Assembly: GCF_022682495.2 (NCBI RefSeq)
Contig: NC_071397.1
Location: forward strand, 12,491,082-12,555,081
Direction of reading: 5' to 3'
DNA from: Desmodus rotundus
Lineage: Eukaryota > Chordata > Mammalia > Chiroptera > Phyllostomidae
Length of the DNA stretch: 64,000 bases
The position numbers were made by a program, and so were the translations under genes. This document shows positions 12,440 to 24,803 of this stretch, in pieces. Numbering within the stretch: position 1 is the first letter of the stretch; each line of letters begins with the position of its first letter. The notes beneath the pieces are model-generated. The model worked only from the letters and a program-made list of their open reading frames with translations. It searched no databases and had not been told where the DNA came from.

Positions 12440-12740
12440 TGCAGCACGAAATGGGAGAAGTCTGAGTTAAGAGCAAGGAGAGGCCAATGGGGTTGGGAGG
12501 GCCGGGCGCTCTTGTGACACAGTCTACGGGAGAATGCGACCTAAGTGCAGGCGCAGAACTGCTGGGAGAGAGGCACGGGAGAAGAGCACCGTGACTGAAA
12601 CACGGTGTGAGTTGGGCCAATCTGCAGACGCGGGCGGGGCCTTGTGACCACATCATATAAAGCATAACCTGCAGGAACTTTGAATTTAGTCCAGAGAGGG
12701 AGATCTGGAAGTAGGGGGAAGACTGAATAGCTGTCAGCAA
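12440..12740 (-). mobile_element. L2 LINE fragment (diverged)
   Basis: The inverted L2 order is recognisable only in places: GGGCCTTGTGACCACATC, AAGCATAACCTGCAGG, ACTTTGAATTTAGTCC. Confidence 0.4.
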
Positions 12741-13989
12741 ACAACAGAAGTATATTTTCTGGCACAGAAAGAGCAGACTCGCTTGGTTTGCCCACAGAGT
12801 ACACTACCATTAGGGTAAATGAGTTGAGGTGACAGGGTTTCGGGAAAAATGAAGTGAATAATCATGGAAAGAGTCTCAGTATGGAGGGAGGGCTCAATCG
12901 CTGCAGGGGATCAAGGAAAGGCTGGAATACGGGGGGGGGGGGGGAGATGGCTACATTAAGTAAGGAACCCTTAGTTGTCTCTCAAGTCGTTTCCAACCCT
13001 GAAATCTTGACTTAAAGCCTCAATTAAGGAGGCAAAAAAGTAAGCCCTGGATGGAGGGTTACAAGCTTGGAAATAATTTGAATAAAATCAAACTAATCAG
13101 TGGAAAAGAGATGGAGGTGAGCCTGCCGATAGAGAAGTTTACAGAAATGAAGTCATGAGGTGATCATAACATAGTCCCCGAAGACGGTCCAAAATGTGGC
13201 TCTGCCTGCCCCTAACCGTAGTCCAGGGAGGGATTCAGCGATGTCGGTTCTATCAGTCTTCGAAGACAAGCTGGGGTATAGATTTCAAATATAAGGTCTC
13301 CCTAATTCTTAAAGGCTAGACACAAATTCAATTTTATAAAACAACACTATACAGGAGAAATAAAACCCACCTATGGACTGGTTTGCAGGTGGGCATGTTG
13401 CAACTTCTGATCTAAAAATGTTACCTTTTACATGAAGCTGGTCCGCATTTGCCCAACTTGAAGCGAGTCATGTTATGAAATGTGCTCCCTTCTCGTGACA
13501 CTAGTCAGCCCCGCCAGGCTGGATGATTTTAAGCTAACAAGTCCCTATGGGGGACTACACAATGCTCCATTCATATTAAGTGCTTAACGAACAGATTTGG
13601 AACTTGGACTTCAGAGAAAAAGACCTGAAAAGATCCGGTTTTGCTTACAGGTGAAGTGAATTAAAAGGGGTTGATGAGTAAAGAGGGTTCCAGATTCTAG
13701 GCCCAGGTAGTGACAGTAATTGCCTGGAGTAACTGCTTCGGTGGATCAAGCAGGAGGTTCGAGGGAAAGCTGAGGCTTTGTTATCGTGCTCATTCAGAAT
13801 TCAGGAGCTTAAAGTCCTTTTGAGTTTATTTCACTTCCATCTGCTGGAACGCCATCAAGAATTCAAAATTTTTGTGCTCAGAACTTCCATTCTATAATAT
13901 GTATTAGGAGGAGGATCCAATGAGAGCTCATTGTGTCCTAATCGACTCAGTGAAGAAACTTTGTTTCCCAGTATTTGTAAAAAAAAGGA
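12741..13989. other. Unassigned intronic sequence
   Basis: No gene or confident repeat; a run of 14 G lies at 12931-12944. Confidence 0.35.
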
Positions 13990-14312
13990 CTGCATGTTGC
14001 CATGTATAACGCACACTGTTTTGACCAAAGTTTTGAGTGAAAAATAAGGATGCACATTATACATGGGTAGTGCTAATTCCGTATTGATATACATGCTTTT
14101 AATTCTTTTATTTATGCTTACGCATTAAAAGTGTAACTTTAGAAAGCAATAATGATATCTGTATACAAAATAATATGCTGGAATATGATAATCAGTTTTG
14201 TTTCTTAATATAAATAAACAAAAAATTGAATTAAAAAATTAAAATGAAGGATTTTTTTCCCTTAAAGTTTGGGCCAAAAACGTGGGTGTGCATTATACAT
14301 GGCAAAATACAG
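13990..14312. mobile_element. Non-autonomous DNA transposon (MITE), TA-flanked
   Basis: Seen: the ends are long imperfect inverted repeats; CTGCATGTTGCCATGTATAA at the left pairs with the inverse of TTATACATGGCAAAATACAG at the right, and similarity continues inward for about 50 nt. The flanks are GA on the left and TA on the right, consistent with a TA target duplication as in the Tc1/mariner superfamily. A second copy of the GCACATTATACATGG motif sits subterminally at the left (14050-14066). There is no transposase; the family name was not recognised. Confidence 0.7.
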
Positions 14313-14734
14313 TATAAAGACTGATTCATATTCCCTCCAAAGCAATCTCTTAGTAGACGTAACACAAGATCACTGCTTGCTTATCTCTCTGTAGTACCAG
14401 CAAATAACAGTTGATGTTAACAATTTTCCATGTTTGCCACAGTGTTGAGTCAAAGGAAGCAATTGATATCAGCATTTGCACTCTTGAAAGACTGGGTGGA
14501 CTTTTCACTAAATTGGATGATGTCTTATGCAGGAGTATTAATCAGAAATTGTGTGGATTTCAGAAAAATGACATAATTTTGTGGAAGAAGCTAACATGGG
14601 ATTCTCAATATAGCAGCACTCCTGTGCCTTTAACAGCTAAATCTCATTACTGGACTCAGTTGACTTTAAGGGATTTTCATCATTAAAGTTTAGAGATGAA
14701 AAAGGCAAGGAAAAGTAAGAGCCATGTACTGAGT
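14313..14734. other. Unassigned intronic sequence
   Basis: An open frame of 91 codons exists at 14411-14686 (+), but with no recognisable domain or splice context. Treated as noncoding. Confidence 0.35.
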
Positions 14735-14900
14735 GCCTTCCTGTGTTCAGTACATTCTTATTTTACCTACAACACCCTAAAGAGTAACATTATTCTACCC
14801 ACTTTACAGAGGAGCAAAGTGTAACTCGGAGATAAAGAAAACTTCCCAAGACTGTGGAACTCGTACCTGTTGGGGTCAGGGTTCCAGCCCAGGCTGGTCT
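14735..14900 (-). mobile_element. MIR SINE fragment
   Basis: Inverted MIR: TACAACACCCTAAAGAG, CTACCCACTTTACAGAGG, AAGTGTAACTCGGAG. Confidence 0.6.
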
Positions 14901-15837
14901 GGCTCTAAAATCCATTCCCTCTGCGTACCGCCCACTGCTCATCCAGGCATCTTACATGGCAGTGGACTTGCCCAAAGTGAGCGACCTGCAAACCGTGCAC
15001 CCAGAGCTTCTGCCTCCTGACTCGGTCCTCCTTCCATCTTCCCACGGCCAACGGCTGCATTATGGGTCCTGCTGCATCCAGCACGGATGCAGGAAGGCTG
15101 AAGACCTCGTAGTACCCACATGGGCAGCAGCTTGCTGGCTTATTTCACGTAACTCTAGCCCTGTCTTTAGAGGGTTTGAATGATACTCTGGATCTGATTA
15201 GAGATGGTCTTGCCATGTGTGACTAGAAATCTTTCTGCCAGCAGAGGACTGCCTGCTGGATGGGAGCAGTACGTAAAGCCAGGTAAGTGTGTGGACTGCC
15301 CCATCGGCATGGAAGAACAGCCAGTGCCAAGGCATGGGGGTGTTACTGCACAGGCAGCCCGCATGCCCGGATCTCGCCAGCTGACCTAGAAGGGAGCAGC
15401 CACATTGGTGAGTGTCTAACACCTGCCATGCCTTTCAAACCCCAGATCAAAGCTTGCCTGTTCCGTGAAAATTGACAAACTTCTCCTAAGAACGCATGTT
15501 TTGAGAGTTCATTAGCTCCTTCTGGGCTGTCATTTAACATATGTGAATTCTGAGACTCGAGTTCTCAAGTTATTTGTTTGAAGGGTACATTCGTCACCTG
15601 CACTAGCAATTGCTACTTTCCCTCAATATCGGCCTCCCTCTTCTGTTCATCACAGAATCCTGGTGGTATTCTCAGCCTCTCCCGCACCCCGGTGTGGGTG
15701 TGTCCATGTGCCCGTGTCTGCCCAGGTGGATCTGAGAGGAGGGGAGGGGTGCAACTTTTGGAGCCTGCCCTGACAGACAGAGAGCCTCACCCCACCCCCT
15801 GCCTCCCTCCCGCTGCCCAACAGGCCTGCGACAAACG
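14901..15837. other. Unassigned intronic sequence
   Basis: Relatively GC-rich, without a recognised exon or repeat; short inverted repeat CTGCATCC/GGATGCAG near 15070. Confidence 0.35.
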
Positions 15838-15945
15838 GAAGCACCATTCACTCACTGGCTCGCTCATCGAACTTTTACTGAGTATCTGCTACGCGAAGAC
15901 TACTGCTCTGAGGCAAGACTGCTGGCATGACAGCCACAGGGAACT
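15838..15945 (-). mobile_element. L2 LINE tail fragment
   Basis: Inverted L2 end: CATTCACTCACTGGCTCGC, ACTTTTACTGAGTATCTGC, ACTGCTCTGAGGC. Confidence 0.5.
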
Positions 15946-16257
15946 TCAAGGGCATGGCATCCAACTGCTCTTTCTCTTGCTTTGTGTATGATAAGCTCAG
16001 GGAGTGTGAGCCTCCATAACCATATTTCAGCAATAATATTGAAGGTTGAGGATTTTTTGCATGTGTATTTGTTCTTATGGGGGGGTGCTGAAATATTCTA
16101 GTTCTAGCATTTAACACAGACTCTTTATTCCAAGTAGTCAGAAGTTTGATGAGGCAGCACGACAGACTTGTTGGGTCAAGGACATCTGGCTGTGATTGCA
16201 AGTCTGCCTCCCTCACCCACAGACGAGGTGATTCTCCAGGGCAGGGGGCAGGGTTTG

Positions 16258-16405
16258 GAGTCTTGGCTTTATTTATTTTAATTTTTTTCTGTGTTTTTTA
16301 TTGTATTTTTTTTCTATTAGCATTTAGTTCCCTCTACCTCCTTTGCCCCTACCCCGTCACCACACTGTTGTCCACGTCCATGAGTCCTTATTCTTTTTTG
16401 GGAGT
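16258..16405 (-). mobile_element. L1 3' UTR fragment, inverted
   Basis: Poly-T-rich start followed by CTACCCCGTCACCACACTG and TTGTCCACGTCCATGAGTCC, the inverted 3' UTR signature shared with the L1 at 37215 and, in the forward direction, with the tails near 36960 and 52870. Confidence 0.75.
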
Positions 16406-16759
16406 GGGGGGTCTTGATTTTAGATTCCTGGCCCTAGAAGACAATCAATCCATGCCCTCTGACTTGAATGCACTTGCTGCACACCCTAGGAGTGTACACC
16501 CCTAGGAGCAGCAATAACACAGATGCCCTTCCTGCTCCCCAAATCAACCTCATTGAATGGCAACCTAACGACATACTCAGGATGGCTGCTTTTATGTTTT
16601 GATTTCCTTCCTCTTAAAAAAATAAAGACAGAGGAATAACAAAAGATAATCAATGTGATTCAAGGATGCTGGACTCTGCGGCTGAGTCCTGCAGGCCCCC
16701 TTCCTGTCTGGCTGGAATGAGGCAGCCCTCCCAATCTCTGTGCAGCCACACTCACGCTT

Positions 16760-17275
16760 CAACCAGAGAGGGCCACTGTCAGACCAGGTGGATGGTCACC
16801 CCCTGCTGAAGATGCTTCTGATGGTCCAATTGATAAGGTCCAGGCTCCTTCATAATGTGGGCTCAGCCTCTGTATAATCCCACATCCACCCAGCCCTCTA
16901 CTTCCTAGAAGTTACCACTCTCCCTGGCACTTCTGCTTTGGTGCAGGTTCCCCCCTCTCCCAGAGGCGCCCTTTCCTACTTCCATGTTTCCTTCACCTGT
17001 CCAACACCTACTTAACCTGTCGAGCTGTAACTCAAGATTTACCTCTGTGGGTAATTCTTCATCAACCCTGACCACCCCCCTCTAGGCTTACTCAAACCAT
17101 GGCATTTTCTAAACGCCATGTATCTATTCATAACCTTCACTCCTCTACCATCAGCCTATGAACCCCTTGAGGGCAGGAGGCATGGCTCCATTCCTGAATT
17201 CCCAAGGATTAAAGCAGTACCTACTACCTAACAACTGCAACGCCATGTTTGCTAAAGGTGGAATGAATGGATGAG
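16760..17275 (+). mobile_element. L2 LINE 3' region
   Basis: Forward L2: AATTGATAAGGTCCAGGCTCC, CACCCAGCCCTCTACTTCC, TTCTTCATCAACCCTGACC, CTATGAACCCCTTGAGGGC, GGAATGAATGGATGA. Confidence 0.75.
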
Positions 17276-18379
17276 ATGCCTCAATAATGCTGTATACATG
17301 CACCAGCGATAATTTATTGATCACCTGCGTTCTAGCAGCCCTTAACATAAATCTGCATCTTTCCGTACATATGAAGAAAATCATAAATAAGAAGTAGTGT
17401 GAATTCAGGACTTTCTGCTTCCAAAAACCAAGCTGTTTTCCACTAAACCACGAAATCGAGTTGCTTCTTACTTCCACCTCCTAGAACTATGTAATAAAAG
17501 TGCGAAGTCGAAAGGAGCAAAATGTAATCTCTTTATCGACTGGATCAATAGTTGGGTGCATCCTTCTAACCTGAATTTCTCATTGAGAGACTAATACTCC
17601 CCCTACATCGGAAGGGGGAAATGAGGAAGCAACCACTGAAAGGGGGACCCAGTCTTCTGAGGCTTACGTAAATGGCATGGTCATTGATGCTAAGTGTTGT
17701 TTATATAGAGAGTATTATTTTGCTGAGCACTACACTACAACATTATTTTGCTGAGCACTTTGTCTTACAAAACGAGAATATAAAATAGACCATCCACTAT
17801 CCCTCTCATTCATAATTCAGACCTGCTGCTTATTCATTCAAGCAATGGACAGTAGAATGTTTAGCTTAGTCTTTGTCTTTGTTTTTATTAAGTACCATGG
17901 AATTGTTTACTAGTTTTATGATAGAACTTAATAAACAGTCAGAGATAGGTGTGCATGACAGAATACAGTTTCTAGGGCAAAACGCCTACTAAGCAAAAGA
18001 GAAATTGAGCTCAGCTTGGGTAATTAACCTAAGTTCCACCTAACTCCATGGTTTTAAAGCAGAAATGGGAAGCGAAGGTAAATATTAAAAATACTGCAAT
18101 TACAATTTAACCTTACTGTGATGAAATGAGTCTATAACTCCATTTAAAATTCCTGTTCAGAGACACATGTAAATATATTTTGAAGAAACTGATTCTGAAC
18201 TCAATCTCCATTTTCCTTAATGGGCATCTTGTCTGAAAACCTACGTATTCTGCCGTATAAACCTGGCCTTGAGTCTGGAAATCTAGGCCACCCCTTTCAA
18301 AGAAGGTGGTCTAACAGCATGTTCAAGGTTACGGAGAATTGGAGTCGATCATGTTTGTTAACACATTTTCTTGATGTTA
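17276..18379. other. Unassigned intronic sequence
   Basis: AT-rich, with no gene. Includes an 18-nt perfect direct repeat (17714-17731 and 17742-17759, period 28), a small local tandem duplication. Confidence 0.4.
17714..17759. repeat. Partial tandem duplication, 28-nt period
   Basis: ATTATTTTGCTGAGCACT occurs identically twice, 28 nt apart. Confidence 0.9.
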
Positions 18380-18890
18380 CTGCATGGAGTCTCTAGGAAT
18401 TCAGAAGTGGACAAGGGGGAAAGGCCCTGCCCTCCTGAAGCTTGCATTCAGGGGTGAAGGGAGGGGGACAGAAATGACCAATAAACAGACTATGTCACCT
18501 TGTGACCGTGCTGTGATGAAACACAAGGCAGGCTGAGGGGTGGACAGTGACCAGCAGGCTGTGCTATTTTAGAGTCAGCAGTCAAGGAAGAGCTCTGTGA
18601 TGAATGAGGAGCAAGCCAGGTGGATGCCAGGAGGAGGAGCATTCCGGGCAGAGGGCACAGCAACGCGAGTTCAAGGGGATGCTGGCATGTGCAGGGATCA
18701 GGGTGGTTAGAGCCGAGTGAGAGGAAGAGAGAGATACACGGAGGAGATGAGATTGGCAGGGCAGGTGGGGCAAAGTCTAATGAGCCTTAAGGACTGTAGC
18801 GAGGACTTGGGCTTTATTCTGAGTGAGATGAGAGCCACTGAGCCTCTAAATTTTGGCCACGTGGGGGTGGGAGGCTTATTCAGGCTCCTT
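18380..18890 (-). mobile_element. L2 LINE 3' region
   Basis: Inverted L2: CCTCCTGAAGCTTGCATTC, CCAATAAACAGACTATG, GGAGCATTCCGGGCAGAGG, GGGCTTTATTCTGAGTG. Confidence 0.8.
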
Positions 18891-19319
18891 CCCTTTCCAT
18901 TAACTCAATCAACATCAGCAACTTCCTTGGGGCTTTATCTCTATACCCCTCCCCCACCCCACAAATGGCTGCAGAGTGAGGACACTTCCTGTTTATGCAG
19001 ACCCCTTACTTCCTGGTGCCACCTGCTGTGAAGGGATCCCTGTGCAGGCACAGTTGGAAGACTTGGGGAAGACAAGAGAAGTCACAGACAAGGGAAGAGA
19101 CATAGCCTGAGCTCTGTGGTTCCTCACTCCCTTGCTTATTAGCCAGTTGCTCTGCACTCTGGTTCTGTGACCTCAGAGTGTCACTGAGGTATGTCGCTGC
19201 TGTCCCTGTGCAAAAGTGAGTTGAAAATTGCAGGTAAAATACAGTGCCCTGCAAGAAAACTCAAAACTCCACCTAAGAAGTCTGCTACCAGTAACAATGA
19301 TGGAGATGATGAAGACAAC

Positions 19320-19530
19320 AATGACAAGGGTTAACATTACCTGTGCATGTTCTGTCTGACAGTCACTGTTAAGTTTTTTATAGACTCAAAGCATTTAATC
19401 CTCACCACCAACCTATAAGGTAGACATTATTTCTTCACTCTGTAGTTGAGGAAACTGAGGCAAACAGGCAGGGATCCTTGCTCAGGGTCACACAGTAAGT
19501 GGCCAAGTGGGCAGATAGAGAATTCTAATC
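19320..19530 (-). mobile_element. MIR SINE
   Basis: Inverted MIR: GCATTTAATCCTCACCACC, TATAAGGTAGACATTATTTC, GAGGAAACTGAGGCAAAC, CTCAGGGTCACACAGTAAG. Confidence 0.8.
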
Positions 19531-19649
19531 AGGATGTCTGACTTGGAGGCTGCACTTGCTTGCTTCCTTCTCACATGCCCTATGTCAGCAAAGGAGACCT
19601 CTTTAGAGGTCAAAACAGCATTGTCCCTTTTGGGACAAGTGGAACTGAG

Positions 19650-19860
19650 GGAAATAAGGGGCAGCATTGCACAATGACAGAGCACAGGCTTTTGCCTCCA
19701 ATGGACTGTTCTCTATATCTCCAGAGCCCAGTGAGAGACCTTGAACATGGAAGGCACTCAATACATATTTGACGTATAAATGAATGAATAAAAGCACTTT
19801 GCATAGTGCCTGACAAATAGTAAGTGCTCAATACATTATTGCTATTATTAAGTTTACTCA
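19650..19860 (+). mobile_element. L2 tail followed by MIR tail
   Basis: CTCCAGAGCCCAGTGAGAG, GAAGGCACTCAATACATATTT and AATGAATGAATAAAAGC mark an L2 3' end; TAGTGCCTGACAAATAG, TAAGTGCTCAATACATTATTG marks a MIR end directly after. Confidence 0.6.
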
Positions 19861-20439
19861 TCGCTTGCATTTCCTGTTCCAGGAAAGGTGCCCTGAGATG
19901 ATTGAGTCAATACCTAAAGGCCCAGTGAAGTCACAGAAGAGGAAATCAATTCCATCAGGCAAACTAGTGATGCAGGCTGTAATAATACGCTGAGACGTTG
20001 TGTCATAGACAGAACCGCAGTCCAAGTTTCCCCTTAGGAGTTGTGTGGTCTTGCTCACCTCGAGATCTCCTGTGAGAACGCTGGGTTTTGTATAACTGAG
20101 AAAGCACTGCCTAAAAGCATAATGTCATCATTATTACAATTAAGTTTTATTACCATGTTCCTACAATTCTTCATAGACCGCTGCTCACCAAGTCAACAGA
20201 GAAAGTTCGGAGACATCAGGGGAGAGGTGGAGGGGCTCTCACACCAGGTCTTATCAGTTCGTTGGTGGGCCCTGGCTCTTCCAGCAGATCTTTTGTTTTC
20301 CAACGAGATGGCATAATATTTTTTAAAAATTGGAAACAAAATCCAAAACAGATGCTATACCTAGAATTGCCACAATGTTAAATTCATGGAGAAAAATGAA
20401 ATGATCTCAACTACTGATTTAGGTAAAAGTAGTACTCCC
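19861..20439. other. Unassigned intronic sequence
   Basis: No recognisable gene or repeat; AT-rich. Confidence 0.35.
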
Positions 20440-20740
20440 ACCTCTGATAAAAAATAGAACCTAATCAACAAAACAAACAAGCAAGCAAAATAGAACCAGA
20501 GACATGGAAATAAAGAACAAACTGACAGTGACCAGAGGGGAGGGAGTAGGAGATAACCAGGGAAAGAAGGGGGAGGGTCAAGTCAAGGAACATGTGTGAA
20601 GGACCCATGGACAAAGACAATGGGAGGAGGATTGAGAGTGGAAGATGGGAGACGGGTAGGGCAGGGGAGAGTAATGAGGGAGAAATGGGGACAACTGTAA
20701 CTGAACAAAAATAAATTTTTTTTTAAATAATTCAAAAAAA
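20440..20740 (+). mobile_element. L1 3' UTR (5'-truncated copy)
   Basis: AAAATAGAACCAGAGACATGG, AACTGACAGTGACCAGAGG, GGGGACAACTGTAACTGAAC and an AAATAAATTTTT end parallel the L1 tail at 52740-52990. It lies immediately before a VES SINE. Confidence 0.85.
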
Positions 20741-20772
20741 AAGACAAAAGCAACATGTTTTTTTGTGATGTC

Positions 20773-20954
20773 TTTAAAATTTATTTTAAATTTATTTATT
20801 GATTTTAGAGAGAGAGGGGAATGGTGACAGAAATTTGTTGTTCCACTTATTTATGCATTGGTTGATTCTTGTATGTGCCCTGACTAGGGATCGAACCCAC
20901 AAACTTGGTGTATAGGTACAATACTCTAACCAACTGAGCTACCCAGCCAGGGCT
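20773..20954 (-). mobile_element. VES-type tRNA-derived SINE
   Basis: Reverse orientation: an A-rich tail complement (TTTATTTATTGATTTTAG) first, AGAGAGAGGGGAATGG, GTGCCCTGACTAGGGATCG, the B-box complement GATCGAACCC (20890-20899), then CAACTGAGCTACCCAGCCAG, GGCT. This head is the hallmark of bat VES elements, which points to a yangochiropteran bat. Confidence 0.82.
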
Positions 20955-21084
20955 CTAAAACAGTGTTTTGAACACTAGAGTAAATATTATATATGAGCTC
21001 ATTGTCTTAGGTTCTAAGACTTACATCTTTTCCCCCCAGTAACTGATTGAGAGATTGACAGCTTGTTAATTGATGCTTAGGGAT

Positions 21085-21300
21085 ATTTTGGTAGTGGAAA
21101 AAGTGAAGCAGACTACAGTTTTGAGTCCCACTTCTGTCGATAGCTGTGTGATCTTGCACAAAAGTTTAACTTCTCTGATCCAAAACCTGTTTATAATGGG
21201 GCAGATAAAGAGACGCATTGGGCTATTGTGAGGATGACAAGGAGTACGTGGGTGTGCCAGGCACCTGGTACTTAGAGATATTTACTAAATGGAAAGAGCT
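21085..21300 (+). mobile_element. MIR SINE
   Basis: Forward MIR: TTGAGTCCCACTTCTGTCG, AGCTGTGTGATCTTGCAC, TTATAATGGGGCAGATAAAG, TATTGTGAGGATGAC, CCAGGCACCTGGTACTTAG. Confidence 0.75.
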
Positions 21301-22024
21301 GTTAGAATGTTTTGAATTGCCCATCTTGATAACATATAATATTGATCCATAGAGATGAACATCTCTGGGGGTTTACGTTTGTCATCATGTGGGATGGTCT
21401 GGTGCTTAATTTAGTCAATGTCCCCCCAAGGTCAAATCTTTGGAGCACAACATGGACACAGTTCACATATTCCTTCAGAACCACCGGAAACTGGGGGAGG
21501 GATCTTACAACTAAGCAGAAAACTATAATTGGGACAAGTAGAAGATGCTCTTTGGTGGCAGGGCAGAGGGATGGGCGGGCATGAACCTGGTCCATAGTCC
21601 AATTTAGCAGGTAAAGGGTAGATTTGCTAAAGTCATCTTTCTGGAAGCTCAAAGGTCAAGATCTTTTCAAAAGCCTTTAAAAAATGTTCATAGTTCAGAG
21701 CTTGTATGTTAGATTCTGGAGAGAGTAATTATGCTATTAGGCTGTAAGGATGTAAACACCCCTTTGATATTATAACAATTAAAAAAAGCTAATTTCTTAG
21801 TATCTTCCCCCCAAATGAATTGTTTAGCAATTTTTTAGGCTTCCGTTCAATTATTTTGCCAGGAGCCTTCTCCAGGCTCTAAATGTAGAAATCTAGTTCA
21901 TAATAGCTAGTTAGATTGACTGGAGTCGAACAGGGAAACCCCCCCATGACCATGGGGAAAAGAGAAATATAGAGTAGATACATGCATACATATGAAAATG
22001 TCTGCTTGTATCCACTCTATATTT

Positions 22025-22105
22025 CATATATATATATATAATTATATATGTGTGTATATGTATACTCTATAATTTTATATATATGTGTGTGTGTATATAT
22101 ATATA
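22025..22105. repeat. (TA)n/(TG)n low-complexity tract
   Basis: Alternating ATATAT and TGTGTG units interrupted by TATACTCTATAATTTT. Confidence 0.9.
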
Positions 22106-24408
22106 ATTCCCCCCCATGGATACATTTGCCCCAAAAGAGGAATATGAAAGCCCATGTAGTAAATATTTTCTAGGAAAGGTCTGACTTCATGGATATTTTA
22201 CTCTCAAATACACTTAAATTCTCCATTCTAGATGAAGTGGACAGTATGTAACTTTTTCTCTGCTTGAAATCCTCATTATATGATCTCTATATTTTTACAT
22301 TGTATTTTGGAAACAGCTTAGATTTAGAGCTGGGAAAGGCCACATTCCCTTTACATCAAGAATACATCAGGAAATTGTCCCTTTATATAAAGACATGTGG
22401 GGCCAGGCATGTGTTGGAGAGTTTAATACCTTGGAAGCCTGGGCTATTCACCACAAAGCTGTAATGCCTACTAAGCTTACAACCTAAACACATCAAAGTG
22501 ATAAGGTTTATGCTCTCATATCTTTTCTTACGTGTCAACTCTAAGCTTCATGAGAAAGTACTAAAAAGCCCATTATAAATTACTGATAGTGGTACTCAAA
22601 CAGAATGAAGAATGTAAATGGAACTCCCTGAGTTTTACATTAAAATCTATGTCTTTAGGAGAACAATGTTAATGAAGATGCTGTTTTGCTGTTTTTAAAT
22701 AAATCTGACACCAAGTTAGGGCATCTGTCAGTGTCTTAGTTACTTTCCAAAAGTTCAAAGACTCTAAACAGATAAGCAAGTTTTTAGTTGACTTTCCTGC
22801 TTAACAGTGTCAGTAGTTGAAGACCATACTATGTCTTTCCCTAACATGGCAGGTGGCTGAGAAATCTGCCTATTAACCTCCTTCTCAGGGAGCATCTATT
22901 ATTTGCATAAAATCACTTCTCACAATGTGAAAAATGATTGCTACTTTCTTCAGAGGCAAGAAAATATTTTATATTGCATGTTTAAGAATTTCAAAATTGT
23001 TAAAGTATTTCTTATGCTTAATTTTTAACATTCAGTTTTGCATAATTAATTTATTTTCAAAATGGCCTCAATTCTAGTCTATTTTATTGTCAGAGAAAGA
23101 GCAAGTATTTGTTTGCTCGGGTGTTAGTATCTGTTATGACGTGACACCCCACCCCCAACCCCCACCCTCCCATTCACTCCCTTTTGGTTTTCAGAAACTA
23201 AAAGGTGGTCTGGAGATATGTAATAAATATTTTTTTAATATTGCAGTCATTGAATAGAAAATGAAAGTTTCTGTTAAGTTAGCATTGTGGTTACTAAAAG
23301 TTACCATGAATCTCTACGGGGTTTCAATCTTTGAGAATGAATCGCATGCAATTCAAAGTCTTCTATGTTACTGAGTGAACACATGGTCTCTGAAGATACT
23401 GAAAGAGCATGAGAGTTATGCACAGCCCTAAGGTCATGGCTGCTGCCAGATCCTCCCCCCAGCACTGCATTTGCAATAAGCATAAGAAATAGGCATGAAG
23501 GTTCACCAGCTCTCCTGGCAAATACCCACAAGTCTCTTTTCCAAATCAGTTCCTGATACTCAGTTCCTATGTGTGTCGCTCGTCTCTCTTCAAACCAGGG
23601 TGCAAAATGTGTGATACCAACTCTGCTCCATCCTTCTTCTCATATGACTCCCACCCAACAAAACAAGTAATTTGAAATCGCCAGTGGTTCAAATGACAAA
23701 GAGATTTCATTGTACTGAGGGACCGCAATGTGCTGGGTTTTTTTTCATAACACACACAGCAGCATGACACAGACTATGAGTCAGTCATGATACTATTGTG
23801 TGAAAAGGAAAACAAATACAACGCAGTCGAGTATTTTTTTCATTATGATCAGTATTTTTCTCATTATGTCCAGAAGGGTTAAGAGACTTTCCCAAGGTAA
23901 TATGGATTAGTCTCAAAGGCAAAGGAGAGAAAGTAGGGCTATGAGTCACTTTAAAAGGGTCTTGGCTTTTTAGAAGGAGAAAGAAAAATCCTAAGATTTC
24001 AGCATATAAAGAATTATTACACTGAGAATGAATATCTGCTTATATTTCTCCCTCCCCTATGGAAACAAACAGGCTTAAAATACAGCATGTGGGAATTAGG
24101 TTAAGCACAATTTCTAAAAAGGAACACCTTTAAAATATAAAATAAAATATGCCATAAGATAGTGACAGCCTCAGTAGGTTCCGGAATTAATAAATAATTA
24201 AAATAAGTGAAAAGAGGGCTGGATAAGAATACATCAGGTAAGATTGTCTCTCTTTGCAACCACTGTTCCCTCTACTGAAAAGCTTTTCCCTCAGGTCAAC
24301 TCAAGGCTCTCTCACTCACTTCTGAGTGACATTGGAACAGTGACATTTAATAAACTGTCACCTCCCCAGAGATGCTTCCACTGGCCATCCATTCAGACGT
24401 GGGCAACA

Positions 24409-24458
24409 GAATTTCTAGAGAAAGACAAACATGGCAGAACTGCACTTGCCCGATTTCC
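24409..24458 (+). repeat. Unidentified direct repeat, copy 1
   Basis: 50 nt beginning GAATTTCTAGAGAAAGACAA and ending TTGCCCGATTTCC match 25055-25104 at 45 of 50 positions. Not recognised as a known repeat family. Confidence 0.75.
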
Positions 24459-24689
24459 CATTCCTTGGTGCCATGATCCAGCACTGTTAGGTAAGTCTCA
24501 GCACTTGGAGAGCTCAGAGACGTTGCTGCCCCAACCGCACACACCAAGCCTGCATTCGGGGGATTTGGAGCAAAGGCTCTGAGCGGAGGTCACTGTAGCA
24601 GCTCCTTGACTGCCATCACCCGCACCCGCCCGTGTCCAGAACAGCCAGGACACGGACACTGACTTTCTTGGATAATCTGTGACCAGGCT

Positions 24690-24803
24690 CCTTCCCGATC
24701 AGCCAACGTGCAAGTTCTGGGCATGCGGCCTGGGCAGCATCAATATTTTTAAACGCTCTCCACGGGATACCCAAGTGAAATCAGGTTTAAGAACCACTGG
24801 ACT
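24690..24803 (+). mobile_element. hAT-Charlie-type fragment (MER20-like end)
   Basis: Ends with CAATATTTTTAAACGCTCTC and GGTTTAAGAACCACTGG, the typical 3' end of old hAT-Charlie MITEs. The start is indistinct. Confidence 0.45.

Larger units (their letters stand above)
21301..24689. other. Unassigned AT-rich intronic sequence
   Basis: No gene. A weak MIR remnant (AGGGTTAAGAGACTTTCCC) is near 23875-23920 and a TA/TG tract at 22025-22105. The direct repeat copy at 24409-24458 is listed separately. Confidence 0.4.

Noticed and set aside
14411..14686. 91-codon + strand open frame as a possible exon
   Set aside because: Translation shows no recognisable motif, and no convincing acceptor/donor pair or conservation argument can be made.
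20890..20899. tRNA-like B-box sequences in both VES copies
   Set aside because: They belong to tRNA-derived SINEs; no intact cloverleaf tRNA gene is present.
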